A stretch of 64,000 nt of DNA from the NCBI GenBank assembly GCA_001599755.1, contig BCHX01000002.1:4694330-4758329 (forward strand), in the 5' to 3' direction. This DNA is from Gliomastix tumulicola (taxonomy: Eukaryota; Ascomycota; Sordariomycetes; Hypocreales; Bionectriaceae). The position numbers and the translations under genes are program-made. The notes under the pieces were generated by a model. It was not told where the DNA came from and did not search any database. It was given only the letters and a program-made list of their open reading frames with translations. This document shows positions 12,512 to 22,701 of this stretch, in pieces (position 1 is the first letter of the stretch; each line of letters opens with the position of its first letter).

Positions 12512-14260
12512 CTATGTCCTGATCAACGCGACAGCAGCCTTTGCCCACAGCTGAGTGGCCGTTGCTCTGATAGACGTCCTCGCCTTCTGTTTGCCGTGGC
12601 TGCTGATCTGGGTCACAGTGGTAGTCGCAGTGCTCTTGCCCGGGATCTCATTGGACGACATGGATTCTTTGGCAATCTCTCCGGGAGCGAACTTGGGGCC
12701 GGAGTAGATCTGCAGCGGGCGCCACAATTTGATTGGTTGGGCTGGAGTTATGTCAGTCTTGTTGTGTCTTAAAGAGGAACGTTCAACTTACTCAGTGTCT
12801 CACGCCAGTGAGCTAGGCCACCGACGACTCTAGACAGGCAGATGATGGCAATGATGATGTCTCTCTCAAAACCCCTGCTTCACATGTCAGCAAATATTCT
12901 ACCACGACGTTCAATGGAACAAGAACTGACAGAGCTGAGTACAAGAAGCAGCCCAACAGGTCCGCGTTTGCCTTCAGGTTCCGAGACACGAAGTACTCAT
13001 CTTCATTCGCGGCTCGATCAATCGCAAAGGCCACCTTGAGCAGAGGATCCGCAGCCACTGCCTCCTTGTTCTGCTCGATGAGCTCCTCAATGAGGGCGAG
13101 GCGCGGGTCACGGGTCTTGTAGATGCGGTGACCGTAGCCGAACAGGCGAGCCTTCTTCTTCTTGATCATCTCGATGTAGATGGGGACATTCCTTGGGTGG
13201 CCGATCTTCTCGAGGCCTTCGTAGGCTAGCTCAATGGCACCACCGTGGAGGCTGCCTGTGATGTCAGTCCTGCTTCTCTTTATCTTGTAGATGGAGTTAC
13301 TACTGACGGTCCGTAGCCACTGATCAACCCTGCCATGACGCAGCTGGCAGGATCTGTGAGAGTCGACGCGGCATGAAGAGACGCAGCCGTGGAGTTGGTC
13401 ATCTCGTGATCGGCATAGAGAATCCAGAGCTTGCTGAGGCACGCTTCGATCTTGGGGTCAGGGACGGGAACACCCGACTTTGCATCGACGATGCCCATCA
13501 TGAGTAACAGGTTGCCGATCACGGACCCGTCTGGCTTGGGAGTGGTGAAGGTCCTGCCACGCTTGTGGCAGTGGACGAGGGCGATGGTGGCCGAGTAGTA
13601 GCCGATAGTGCGGAGAATAGCTTCATCTGCGACCTTGAGATCTTCGCGGAAGATGGGCTTGGACTGGTGGCGGACGGAGGCAGCCACATCGTCGGCAGCG
13701 ATAAAGGCGCTCATGCCTGCGATGATCATGGGATAGGTCTCAGAGTCGCGTCTGCGGAATAATTAGTGACGGTCGGGCAGAAACAATGTTCAATTGCGTA
13801 ACAAGACTCACGGAAACGCTGCAATGGTGTTGATGACACTTGTAGGCGGGACTAACGCCGCGTTCACGGACTTTCGAACAGCTGCTCTCTCTGCCTCGCT
13901 GGGCAGCTTGGACCACAGGAGCAGATGAAGAACATCTTCGAAATCATTGTCTCTGAACAGGTCCTGGATTGGAACACCACGATAGCGGACTTCGCCGCGC
14001 TGGCCATCACTAACGGCTGTTAGTGTCAACGCATGTCTAGGTGAATATCGAGCATACATGTGGGTTATGGAAGAATCCATGCAGGCTGTGCTTTCATAGC
14101 CATTATCTAGGATGTGCAGCTTCCGAGGCAACTCGTCTTCCGTGATGGTGATGGTGCTCAGATCCTTGGCCTTGATATAGTTGCCTGCGTGGATTGGAAT
14201 CTCGTAGGACCTGTCTGTCCGCGTGTCAACGACCTTGAGGTGCCCGGCTGGAGCAGCCAT
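12512..14260 (-). CDS. Citrate synthase homologue without mitochondrial presequence
   Basis: Six exons on the minus strand: 14260-14058, 14009-13812, 13751-13308, 13251-12931, 12874-12792 and 12741-12512, giving 492 residues. Family marks are RYRGVPI, the catalytic histidines in LHGGAIELAYEG and FGYGHRIYKTRDPR, the DEYF aspartate, and a C-terminal GLAHWRETL followed by KLWRP. The N-terminus (MAAPAGHLKVVDTRTDRSYEIPI) is not a mitochondrial targeting peptide and there is no SKL tail. Instead of the usual PNVDFYSG the segment reads KANADLLGCFLYSALGF. It therefore belongs to a divergent, probably cytosolic class, and may use an acyl-CoA other than acetyl-CoA (alkylcitrate- or 2-methylcitrate-type); this is not decidable here. 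It is divergent from the CmcJ-like gene across 0.8 kb. Confidence 0.85.
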
Positions 14261-15052
14261 TGCGAAAGTAAGAACAGGATTCGAAGAGAGAAATCTAGAG
14301 TAGAATAGAGAGAGAAAGGGTAGGCAAACGAATAGTGAGTCGGTGTTTGGTATACCAAATCCAGCCCTGGCTCACCTACCCGAGTCGAGACATCTGCGTT
14401 TTCTTATGACTCCCCAGCAAGAGATAGCTACGGGCTCGTATACGAGACCAGGTTCACCAATATCAGAACAACACTCGGGTGTTCATACTTCCGAGCGCTA
14501 CATCTACTTCATCCAGATTCCAGCTGTCATTTCAGCTCTCTTCGACACGTTACATCTTCCCTCCTCTGTTAGCAGCTGAAGACAGCCTGGACCTTGTCCC
14601 CCACACTCGAGACTCGAGTTCCTGATAATGCACCTCAGCCGCTGCGAAGGACAACAAACAGATTAGCCAAGAATGAAACCATCTTATCAGTAGAAGTCAG
14701 TCCCGCCCAGCCTGTTGGCCCCCAAAGCCGTGGTTGACATACTCGAATCTCTAAAACGGGAAGACCCCTGAGATCTGGAACAGTCCCCGACGCTCATATC
14801 GGCTGATTTTGCGCGATAAGAGGATACGTAGCACCGTTATGGTGTTGACTTAATATATATCTCGATGGTCGAGAACGTGGGAACGCCCGAATTCGACAGA
14901 CATGCAAAGATAGGCAGCAGCTGCAAGTATACATTCTGCAGTTCCCGCGCCTACAAGGGCCCCAAGCAAGTCACAAGTATCAGATCTTTCATCACCAACA
15001 TCTTTCTTGCCTACTCTACGCAATTTGTGCATCTCCGTCTCAGCCAGCCACC
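14261..15052. promoter_or_regulatory. Divergent promoter region, citrate synthase and CmcJ-like genes
   Basis: A 790-base shared upstream region. TAATATATAT at 14851-14860 is a probable TATA element for the plus-strand gene, giving a leader of roughly 160 bases. An ATG at 14865 lies only five bases after it and is likely upstream of the transcript start. Confidence 0.45.
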
Positions 15053-16016
15053 ATGTCTGTCCAAGTCATCCAGCCACGCTCCACCACGGGCTTTGTCTGC
15101 ATGTGGAACGGCACCAAAGACGACCAGAGCGCCTTTGTTGACTACTCTACTGGCAAGACCAATGTCAACGAGCCCAAGCGCGTCAACATTGTCGCCCACG
15201 ACATCCGCACCATTGCGCAGCAGCCCACCCTTGCCAAGGACGGCTACCAGCTGCTCGACCACTCCAGCGCCCTGACCCCTGAGGAGCTTCTCGCCGGCAA
15301 CTCGCCCGAGGGCCGCAAGGTCATCGAGGAGAGCTACTATGCCGAGTGCAAGAAGATCATCCAGGACATCACGGGCTCTAGTGTCGTGGTCCCCTACATC
15401 TTCCGCATCCGCCAGAACGGCTCGCACCCGCGTGACTTCAACGCCAGCAGCGTGGCCTCGTCCAAGATGACCACGAGCTCGCTGCCTATTGCTCATGTTG
15501 ACCGGGACCGCCTGACGCTTGTCCATGGCATTCAGGAGTCGTTCGGCGCCGAGCGTGCCGAAGAGCTGATGCGCACTCATAAGCGGTTCGCGCAGATCAA
15601 CGTCTGGCGACCGATCGATGAGCTCGTCCGCTCTTGGCCGCTGCTGTTCATCAACCACAGCAAGGTTGACGGCTGGGACTACGATACCCACATGGTAGGT
15701 GTCACTTGTCCGTCGTTTCAGCTGCGGCATTACTGACAGACACCTACGACAGATCACCGTGAAGCCCCTGAACGACCCCCGCGTGGCCATCCGCGGTGCG
15801 AAGGCGCAGGACAGCGTGCTGAAGGATGACCCTAATTATATCTACCACTACGCGAGCAACATGACCCGCCGGGAGGTATTCGTCTTCTCGTCGGGCGACA
15901 GCGACCCCAGCAAGGTGGTGCCACACGGCGCCTTCTGGGACGACAGCACGGCTGACGATGCGCCGCTCCGACGGTCGATTGAGATCCGGGCCTGGGTCTT
16001 CTTCGAGGACGAGTGA
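15053..16016 (+). CDS. CmcJ/NvfI-family oxidoreductase (AsaB-like)
   Basis: Exons 15053-15694 and 15753-16016 (phase-0 intron of 58 bases) give 301 residues, the family's usual length. The sequence follows the fungal CmcJ/NvfI, GA4-desaturase-like family: NEPKRVNIVAHDIR early, VVPYIFRIRQN, VHGIQESFG, INVWRPIDE, then DPNYIYHYASNMTRREVFVFS and PHGAFWDD near the end. Members are 2-oxoglutarate/Fe(II)-type or cofactor-free oxidoreductases in secondary metabolism (for example NvfI in novofumigatonin synthesis). The conserved His and Arg of the C-terminal half are present. No signal peptide; cytosolic. Its neighbours (citrate synthase, DHA1 exporter) could form a tiny metabolite cluster, but no backbone synthase is in the window. 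Confidence 0.85.
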
Positions 16017-16493
16017 GAGAGAGCTTCCAGGGACGGCCCCATTGGTGGGAAATGACTGAAAGGAGTAGTTTCGTATATCTGCTAGTGAGGGACCACATCA
16101 ATCAATATAAAGCTGCATGGCACTTCTAGGCTGAATCCTCGATACTTCCGTGTCATATCCGCAAGTACGTCGATGATGCAGGCGCCTCCCCTTCGGCTCG
16201 GCATATGTAGGTAGAGACGTTAAAGTGTCAGCTGTAGAGTGCCAAATCTGGGCGTATTATGAATGTGTGCCAACCCAATACGCGTATCCGATCTACCCCT
16301 GTATCTAATATCAGACTCGCATTAAGCGCCACTTCTATAGATTAGCTCCCGCACGTAGTCGATGTCCGCTAGCGAATGAAATGCTCCGGCTGATCGAATG
16401 CAACGTCTCGGCTCGTGGGAGGTCTGACCTGTGGGATCAGACGGACTGATAAGGGCATCGACGGTGCCACTCCCCCTTCTCCCGTTATAACGG

Positions 16494-16645
16494 CAGCAAT
16501 CGGACTGATCGTTGTTCCCGAGATGGGAGGGGGGGAGAAGTTTGTCGCCTTGCAGGGGTATGTTCAGCTTTGCCCACAAGCCGGTGGTGTGGCTGCTTTG
16601 TAAACAGCCATCAGATAAGATCCTGCGTTGTGGTTGGTGTAGGAG
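16494..16645 (+). repeat. Diverged direct repeat, copy A
   Basis: Shares with copy B (17479-17625) three blocks in the same order: CAGCAATCGG, CCCACAAGCCG (16573) and CAGCCATCAGATAAGA (16605). The last two are separated by exactly the same distance in both copies (32 bases start to start). Sequence between blocks is diverged. Confidence 0.55.
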
Positions 16646-17374
16646 GCATGCCCAGGCCAGCCGCGTGCAGACAGCAGATGGATTCTTGTTTGTCTGGATG
16701 TTGCAAAAGTGCCATGGCTTGTCGTCATTGTGAGGATGCTGACAGCTTATCGGTCGATGACTGCGTCCCAAGCCGCCTACCAGGAAGGAGAGCCAGGGGA
16801 TCTGTCTGAAATGGTGACCGTCCCGCAATGGAAGACCACAACAGGCGAGAAGAACAGCAAGTGTAGTGGCCGCTTCGCGCGCGTGTCTCCCGGTGCTTAG
16901 GTATTGTGCGTATCATTGGTCACTATCTTCTAATAATAGAACGTACAAGAGTTAACATCGAACGGGGACTTCCCTTCCATTGACGTGCCTCTACCATTTC
17001 AACGCGGAACGTGCTTTTAGTACTCACTTTTTCCCTTCATATGTACTCCAGATGGCTCAAATTCGGTACCGTAGAAATTGAGGTGCCGCTTTAATATCGC
17101 TGAGATCTTAACGCGGTTCTTCCCTGTTAACAAGAGGATATGAGGCTTCGTTTGTAGAGCAATGTCTGGAGGAATAGGGAGGTACTACCTAGTCATGGGG
17201 GGGCCTCAAGGAGGAGACTCTCCGGCGGACAGTATCCAGGAGGATCCGGGGCGAAGCATCTGGGGGCCGTAGTCTGGAACAGTCCGGGTGCCGACAGCTG
17301 CCTGAGCTTAACATCCCTCTTGAGTGCTGCGGACACTCCGCTGCAGTGATATTAATACCTCGCATATTAGTTGA

Positions 17375-17411
17375 TGTCTTTGATACCCGCGCGGGAGGTA
17401 AATCAAAGACA
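17375..17411. promoter_or_regulatory. Nested inverted repeat upstream of the MFS gene
   Basis: Arms TGTCTTTGAT (17375-17384) and ATCAAAGACA (17402-17411) are perfect reverse complements. The 17-base loop contains the self-complementary CCCGCGCGGG (17386-17395). It lies about 580 bases before the transporter ATG. Function unknown; a dimeric regulator site is possible. Confidence 0.4.
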
Positions 17412-17478
17412 GTAGCATCAAAAGTCTTCAATAATGTGTCCAGGTCTTTTGCCAACCCGTCCCTAGACACACAGTCCC

Positions 17479-17625
17479 CAGCAATCGGCACAGACAGCCC
17501 ACATTCGCCCCCATCACCATCCCCGTGCCGCCCATTTGCCGTGGTTCAGCTGGCCCACAAGCCGCTGACACGTCAAAGATGGCAGCAGCCATCAGATAAG
17601 AGACCCCTGTGCGGCTGGAGTGGTC
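17479..17625 (+). repeat. Diverged direct repeat, copy B
   Basis: Second copy of the intergenic duplication, with CAGCAATCGG at 17479, CCCACAAGCCG at 17554 and CAGCCATCAGATAAGA at 17586. The first spacer is four bases shorter than in copy A, the second is identical in length. Confidence 0.55.
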
Positions 17626-17987
17626 GAGGCAAAGTGTCAAGAACGCGAAATAATCAGTCCTCCGGCTTGGCCGTCACGTTGCGGAGGGTGTGCTTCCACC
17701 CCTCAACCCCCCACTTGCCGGGGTGATTATCAATCAGATAATACTGAGTGGTCGCCCAGCGGCGGTGGGCGGCCTGTCGAGCTGATAAGGGTGCGTCTTA
17801 TGCCACCGGCTGTATGCCGGCTCAAACGCCACAGTGCAACCTCGCGTGCGGCGCGGATGGGGTGACAGGCTGGGCTAGACCCTCGGTTCTTTCGCTTATC
17901 GCACCGAGCTTCGGACGGAGGACACGGGATGAAATGTCGGGCTTTACAATCACCGGCGGCTGTTGAGTCACTTCCGTTGAAAAAGAG

Positions 17988-19664
17988 ATGAGTGGGAGGT
18001 CAGGTCTTGCCCAGCCCATGGCAGCGAAGACAGAGGGCCAGCAGGCGGCCTCTGAGACACAAGACATTCTGCCTGAAAATACAATGCCCACATCCGAGCC
18101 CAAGCCCACCGCTACCCAAGAGGTCAATGAAGCACCAGCACCAACTGAAGATGTGGCCGAAACAGACCGCTATACCGTCTGGACGCCATGGCAGAAACGA
18201 CTCATCGTCGCAGGAGCGGCCATCTGCGGCTTCTACAATCCACTCACCGCGCAGATGTACATGCCTGCTCTCAACAAGCTGGCCGTCGAGTTCCACGTCA
18301 CGCCCGCGGAGATCAACCTGACGGTGACGACCTACATGGTCTTCCAGGGCATCACGCCCATCCTCTTCAGCGGCTTCACGGACGCGATGGGGCGGAGGCC
18401 GGGGTACATCATCTGCTTCGTCGTGTATCTGGCCGCCAACATCGCGCTCGCCCTCGCCCACGAGTACAGCCATATGCTCATCATCCGGTGTCTGCAGTCG
18501 GCCGGGTCGGCGACCATCATGGTCCTGTCGCAGGCTGTCGTGGCAGATATCATCACAAGCGCTGAGAGGGGCAAATATGTCGCTCTCACGTCCATTCCCT
18601 CGATACTGGGGCCGAGTCTCGGGCCTGTTATTGGGGGCGCACTCACAAAGCACCTCGGCTGGAGAAGCATCTTCTGGTTCCTGACCATTGGTGCCGGGGT
18701 CAACTTCGCCCTGCTAGTCACGTTTCTGCCAGAGACATGCCGCAAGGTCGTGGGCGACGGCTCCATTCCGCCACCTCCAGTATGCCGTACACTGTGGCAG
18801 GCCATCATGCCTCGCAAGTCGGAGATGCAACCCAACATGAGCAGCCTGGAGACGGCAGACGTAGAGGGAGAAGGCAAGCTCAAGTTCGCCACGCGGCATC
18901 TCTTCTCATCTTTCTTCCTGCTCCGAGACTTGGAGCTCGTCCTGCTGCTCTGCACCGGCGGCATCGTCTTCTCGGGCGTGTACGCCATCGCAACCGCCGC
19001 CCCCAACCTCTTCCACACACTGTACGGGTACGACGACCTCGAGGTCGGGCTCATGTACCTGCCCATGGCGGCGGGATCCCTGCTCGCTGCCTTCGCTGTC
19101 GGTCCGGGGATGAACTGGAACTACCGCCGACACGCGCGCAAGCTGGGCCTGCCCGTAGACCGCACGCGACGGGCGGATCTGACCGACTTTCCCATCGAGA
19201 AGGTCCGATTGCAGCTCGCGCTGCCACTTCTCGTTCTCGGTGCTGGGGTCTTGCTGTGCTGGGGCTGGGTGACGAACAATCGGGCGGATATCGAGGAGGT
19301 CTGTGCGCTGATTTTCGCGACGGGCATCGGGCTGGTCGGCGTCAACACGGCCATCAACGCGCTGATCATCGACCTCTATCCCGAAAAGGCCGGCGCGGCG
19401 CTTGCGGCGTACAACATGTGCAAGTCGCTCTTCGGGGCAGCAGCGTCGGGGTTTGTCGATCCCATGATTGCGAAGATGGGCCTCAATTGGGCGTTCACGC
19501 TGCTGAGCGGGCTGTACCTGTGCTTCGTGCCGGTGCTGGTGCTCGTGATGTGCCGCGGGATGAGATGGCGGACGCAGCGCATAGAAAGGGAGAGGAGGAG
19601 ACTCGATGAACAGGCCAGAACGAGCGAGGAAAGTGGTGGTGGTGTTGTTGTCGCCGTGCCATAG
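17988..19664 (+). CDS. MFS multidrug transporter, DHA1 (Qdr/Aqr-like)
   Basis: A single exon of 558 residues with a 60-residue polar N-terminus and then about 12 hydrophobic segments. Motif A is GFTDAMGRRPG in loop 2-3; PSILGPSLGPVIGGAL is motif C, the antiporter signature of TM5; a long charged central loop (around residues 265-300) separates the halves. The family exports drugs, organic acids or metabolites by proton antiport at the plasma membrane. An alternative start ten residues later (MAAKTEG) is possible. Many GATAAG boxes in the 1.5 kb upstream suggest GATA-factor (nitrogen) control. Its substrate cannot be inferred; it lies one gene away from the CmcJ-like oxidoreductase. Confidence 0.88.
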   Translation: MSGRSGLAQPMAAKTEGQQAASETQDILPENTMPTSEPKPTATQEVNEAPAPTEDVAETDRYTVWTPWQKRLIVAGAAICGFYNPLTAQMYMPALNKLAVEFHVTPAEINLTVTTYMVFQGITPILFSGFTDAMGRRPGYIICFVVYLAANIALALAHEYSHMLIIRCLQSAGSATIMVLSQAVVADIITSAERGKYVALTSIPSILGPSLGPVIGGALTKHLGWRSIFWFLTIGAGVNFALLVTFLPETCRKVVGDGSIPPPPVCRTLWQAIMPRKSEMQPNMSSLETADVEGEGKLKFATRHLFSSFFLLRDLELVLLLCTGGIVFSGVYAIATAAPNLFHTLYGYDDLEVGLMYLPMAAGSLLAAFAVGPGMNWNYRRHARKLGLPVDRTRRADLTDFPIEKVRLQLALPLLVLGAGVLLCWGWVTNNRADIEEVCALIFATGIGLVGVNTAINALIIDLYPEKAGAALAAYNMCKSLFGAAASGFVDPMIAKMGLNWAFTLLSGLYLCFVPVLVLVMCRGMRWRTQRIERERRRLDEQARTSEESGGGVVVAVP

Positions 19665-20616
19665 ACATAAGGTACATAGTAGAGGAGAGACGAATGACGC
19701 AGCATGAAGCTGTTCGCGATGGCAGCAAATTCGTGTCTCCACTTCTTCTCAGCGCAACCGCCACAGTAAAGCCACGGCGGCACCAGCCCCCGCTTTGCCC
19801 CACCGATAAGGCCCGATAGAGGGCCGCGAAACAGAAATTCCAGGAGGCAGGGGGCGAATCAGCAGCCGCAGATAAGGGGTAGCCGCCTGTAACACCCTGC
19901 CAGATGCGCCCCGAATCCCCTGTAATGCCCACGCAAGGTGCCCTATGTTTCGTTTTCCGTCTCATCTTCGCATTTCTTCCCCCTTCGTCGCCTCCTGAGG
20001 ACGCCGAGCTGAAACCGTTGGAGTTCGAGGCCGACGAAATTGGCCGCCGCAAACGTGCGCACGATCCCAGGGGGAAATCACCAGCTTCCCCCCTGGTGAT
20101 TGCCATTCTCCCATGTTATTTGATGTGCGGTTTTGTTCCGATAGGGGCCGATCAGCGTGAGGCCCGGCCGAAACACAGCGGCCAGCGCCGACCGATCCCA
20201 CGACCCCGTCCTCTCGCAGGGCCAGAAGAGCGCATCCCTAGGAATGTTTGTGAGACTTCGCGGGGCAGCTTGGCCGTTTCAACAGGGCCTCTTTGCGCAC
20301 CCCGAACCTGCTCCTCGGCGCTTGGCTTTGTTGGAGGTTTGGTGCTGGTTTGTAATGCGGCTGGCCCAAGTATAAAGGACGGTCTCCCGCTGCCCAGTCG
20401 TGCTGCGAGCCTCATCCCAACCAGCTCACTGCCTCATCGCACCTTCGCTCCTTTTTCTTCGTGATTCATTTCATTCGCTTCGTGATCGCCGGTCGGTCTC
20501 TGCTGGTCAGGCTACTTACTATACTACTTACTGTTTCTTCTACTCAGTATTTCATTCACAGTCCTTCTCTTGCCTGTCCTAGCTGAGCTACATGCTACCA
20601 GTCTTTACTCTCAAAC
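19665..20616. other. Intergenic region, 3' flank of MFS and leader of the lectin gene
   Basis: No supportable gene; the open frames on both strands here are GC-driven. GATAAG occurs at 19805 and 19871. The TATA box of the lectin gene is at 20371, leaving a leader of about 200 bases that is pyrimidine-rich near 20440-20560, a frequent feature of highly expressed fungal genes. Confidence 0.5.
20371..20376 (+). promoter_or_regulatory. TATA box of the lectin-like gene
   Basis: TATAAA in CCCAAGTATAAAGG, about 245 bases before the ATG and followed by a CT-rich leader. Confidence 0.5.
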
Positions 20617-20852
20617 ATGATTCTGTCTACCTCGCTCGTCGCGGCTTACGCTGCCACTCTTGCCCTTGCCGGGCCCGTCAAGATCCGTCGCCAGGTCCAG
20701 CAGCTGGATCCTGCCGCGACGGAGGAGGCGCATCAGCGGGACGACACGGCCACGCGTGCCTTCTCGGATGTGCAGATCAAGACCGCGGACGGCCGCTGCC
20801 TCTTCGTGGATCCCCTCTCCGGAGACTTCCGTGCCAATCTGAACCTCATTGA
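20592..20852 (+). other. Upstream ORF overlapping the lectin gene start
   Basis: An ATG 25 bases before the main start opens an 86-codon frame in another phase; its stop codon ends on the last base of exon 1 (20852). If transcription starts after the TATA box at 20371, scanning ribosomes meet it first. Its context is weak (T at -3) whereas the main ATG has A at -3, so leaky scanning is likely. Confidence 0.35.
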
Positions 20853-22221
20853 GTAAGTTTCCGTGGTGGCTGGGTGCTGGTTGTGCTGTCACTGACGAGT
20901 TCCAGGGTCGCCGCTTGTGGCTCTACTCAGGGCCAGGGCTGGGATATCATCACCAAGGGCGTCCACAATGATCAGGATGGGAAGATCTTGATCGTGAACA
21001 CCGGTACCCAGGCCTGCCTCAATGCGGATCCGAGACGTGATCAGGTATGCTGCTCTCTTTCGCCGATGTTGCCGATCTGCATGCTAACATATGCTACTTC
21101 ATAGGGTGACCAGGTATGGGAGCATCCATGACAACATCCCGGTGGGCCGACATGCTAATTCAAGCAGATTATCACTTTCAGCTGTGGTGGTCGAGCTGAC
21201 GGTAAGTGTTCTCGGTCATTGAAACTGCAATGGAAGCTGACTCTTGTTAGGTGGTGGCGAAGTCACCGACTCCCAGCTCTTCCCCTTCGACGGATCTGCT
21301 GGCCCTCTGAGCCTCTCCCCCTCCAACGGAGAGGGCTTCTGCCTGTTTGTCGACGGCGACTTCGTCAACATCGACAGCTGCCGCGAGGGAGCCGCCGAGC
21401 AGACCTTCACCTTCGGCGACGGCGGTGCCGGCAACGGATCTGACGAGCAGCCCGTCGACGAGACACCCGCGGCCCCCACTCCCACTCCCACCGGCGCCGC
21501 CCCCTCTGATGACGCCGACGCTCCTGCTGTCACGGCCCCTCCCTCGGGTATCCCAGCCGAGAACCCCACGGAGCCCGTGCCCGTCTCGCGCGCTGGAGGT
21601 GTGCTGAACCCAGACGACGCGGCCGAGGCCCACACGCCCGATCCCACCGCGACTAAGGCGCGCGAGGGTGTCAGCCTCCGTGCTAGCGGTGGCGATCTGT
21701 GCCTGTCGGTCGATCCCACTGCGGGCGACTTCCGCCAGAACCTGATTCCTGTGGCCGTGGTCGCGTGTGACGGCTCGCCGAACCAGCAGTTCGACATTGT
21801 CACCGGTGGGATTCACAACAACGGTATGTACAAGTTCCCGATCCACCTTTCTCTCCCTCACTGCTGACCCGGTGGAACAGGTGATGCGGGCGCTGCTTTG
21901 ATTGTGAGCTCCCTGACGCAGGGGTGCATCTCCTTCGACCCCAGACGCGCTGCGGGGGACACGGTTACTATTTTCTCGTGCGGAGGAAGGGCCGCCGGAG
22001 GTCCGTTTACCCCGAAAGTCCCCTCTTTATGATGTTGACATGCTAATATCCTTGCAGAAGGCGAGACCGACAGCGCGCAGCTGTACCCCTTCGACGGGAG
22101 CGATTCCATCGTCCTGGAGCCGGTCAACGGAAACGGACAATTCTGCCTGGAGGCGGGCAACGAGAGACTCGACTCTGCGGCCTGCACCGGCGACCAGAGC
22201 CAGGCGTTCGAGCTCGTGTAA
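20617..22221 (+). CDS. Secreted tandem ricin-B-lectin-like protein with a 9-nt micro-exon
   Basis: Seven exons: 20617-20852, 20906-21044, 21105-21113 (9 nt), 21168-21201, 21251-21823, 21881-22000 and 22058-22221; 424 residues. A signal peptide (MILSTSLVAAYAATLALA) is followed by two homologous modules joined by a Pro/Thr/Ala-rich linker. Each module runs from a CLxVDPxxGDFRxNL motif through DPRR, FSCGGRA and DSQLxPFDGS to a C-terminal FCL block, the look of CBM13/ricin-B-type beta-trefoil proteins. The micro-exon encodes Gly-Asp-Gln; with it, DPRRDQGDQIITFSCGGR aligns in length with the second module's DPRRAAGDTVTIFSCGGR. No enzymatic or toxin domain is attached. Probably an extracellular carbohydrate-binding or effector-like protein; the ligand is unknown. 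Confidence 0.82.
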
Positions 22222-22701
22222 TTAGTACTATGATGATGATGATGCCATTGGGGTGCATGCACGTGTAGGATGCAACGTGTCACTCGGTCAAATACTTAGC
22301 TACCAGGATAAAGAGGAGGGGGGGTCCATCCTTGAGCTTTTCCGTAGCTGCTGCCTGGAATTATCGGCAAGACTATCAGCTTTGCCACTGAATAGACGTG
22401 AAGATTGGCAATGCCGATAAGTTTATCCAACGCCCGTGGTTGAGTGATTCTCGGGATGATTCCTTGATTTGGAAAAGTTGGCTTCAGCGCTGGTCGGTCC
22501 GAGATGTGGGGCCGGAAAGTCAATTGGACGACAGTTGGGAAGGAGCGGCGATGGAGGGGTCCATCACTCCTTCCCCAATTCCCCCACATGGGCCATTGGA
22601 CAATTTGCACCTTTGGATATAAATATGCATCTTGCGTCTTCGGTCCTTCTTCCATTCGCCAATGCTTTTCATCCTTCTTCATCCTCCTGCATCTCCTCAC
22701 C
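22222..22701. promoter_or_regulatory. Lectin 3' flank and GH31 promoter with TATA box
   Basis: Starts with an ATG-triplet microsatellite just after the lectin stop (22230-22242). GATAAG lies at 22416. TATAAAT at 22618-22624 is about 80 bases before the GH31 ATG and is followed by a CT-rich leader (TCTTCCATTC, CATCCTTCTTC), a good fungal core promoter. Confidence 0.5.

Larger units (their letters stand above)
16017..17987. other. 2 kb intergenic region, GATA-rich, upstream of the MFS gene
   Basis: No protein gene could be supported on either strand. The core GATAAG occurs at 16448, 16614, 17595 and 17784, and as CTTATC at 16746 and 17895: six copies in 1.5 kb, where fewer than one is expected by chance. 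In fungi this is the AreA/GATA-factor site (nitrogen regulation). The region also holds a diverged direct duplication and an inverted repeat, listed separately. Confidence 0.6.

Noticed and set aside
14865..15275. 136-codon frame overlapping the CmcJ-like start
   Set aside because: Its ATG is five bases from the TATA element, likely upstream of the mRNA start; the product is low-complexity.
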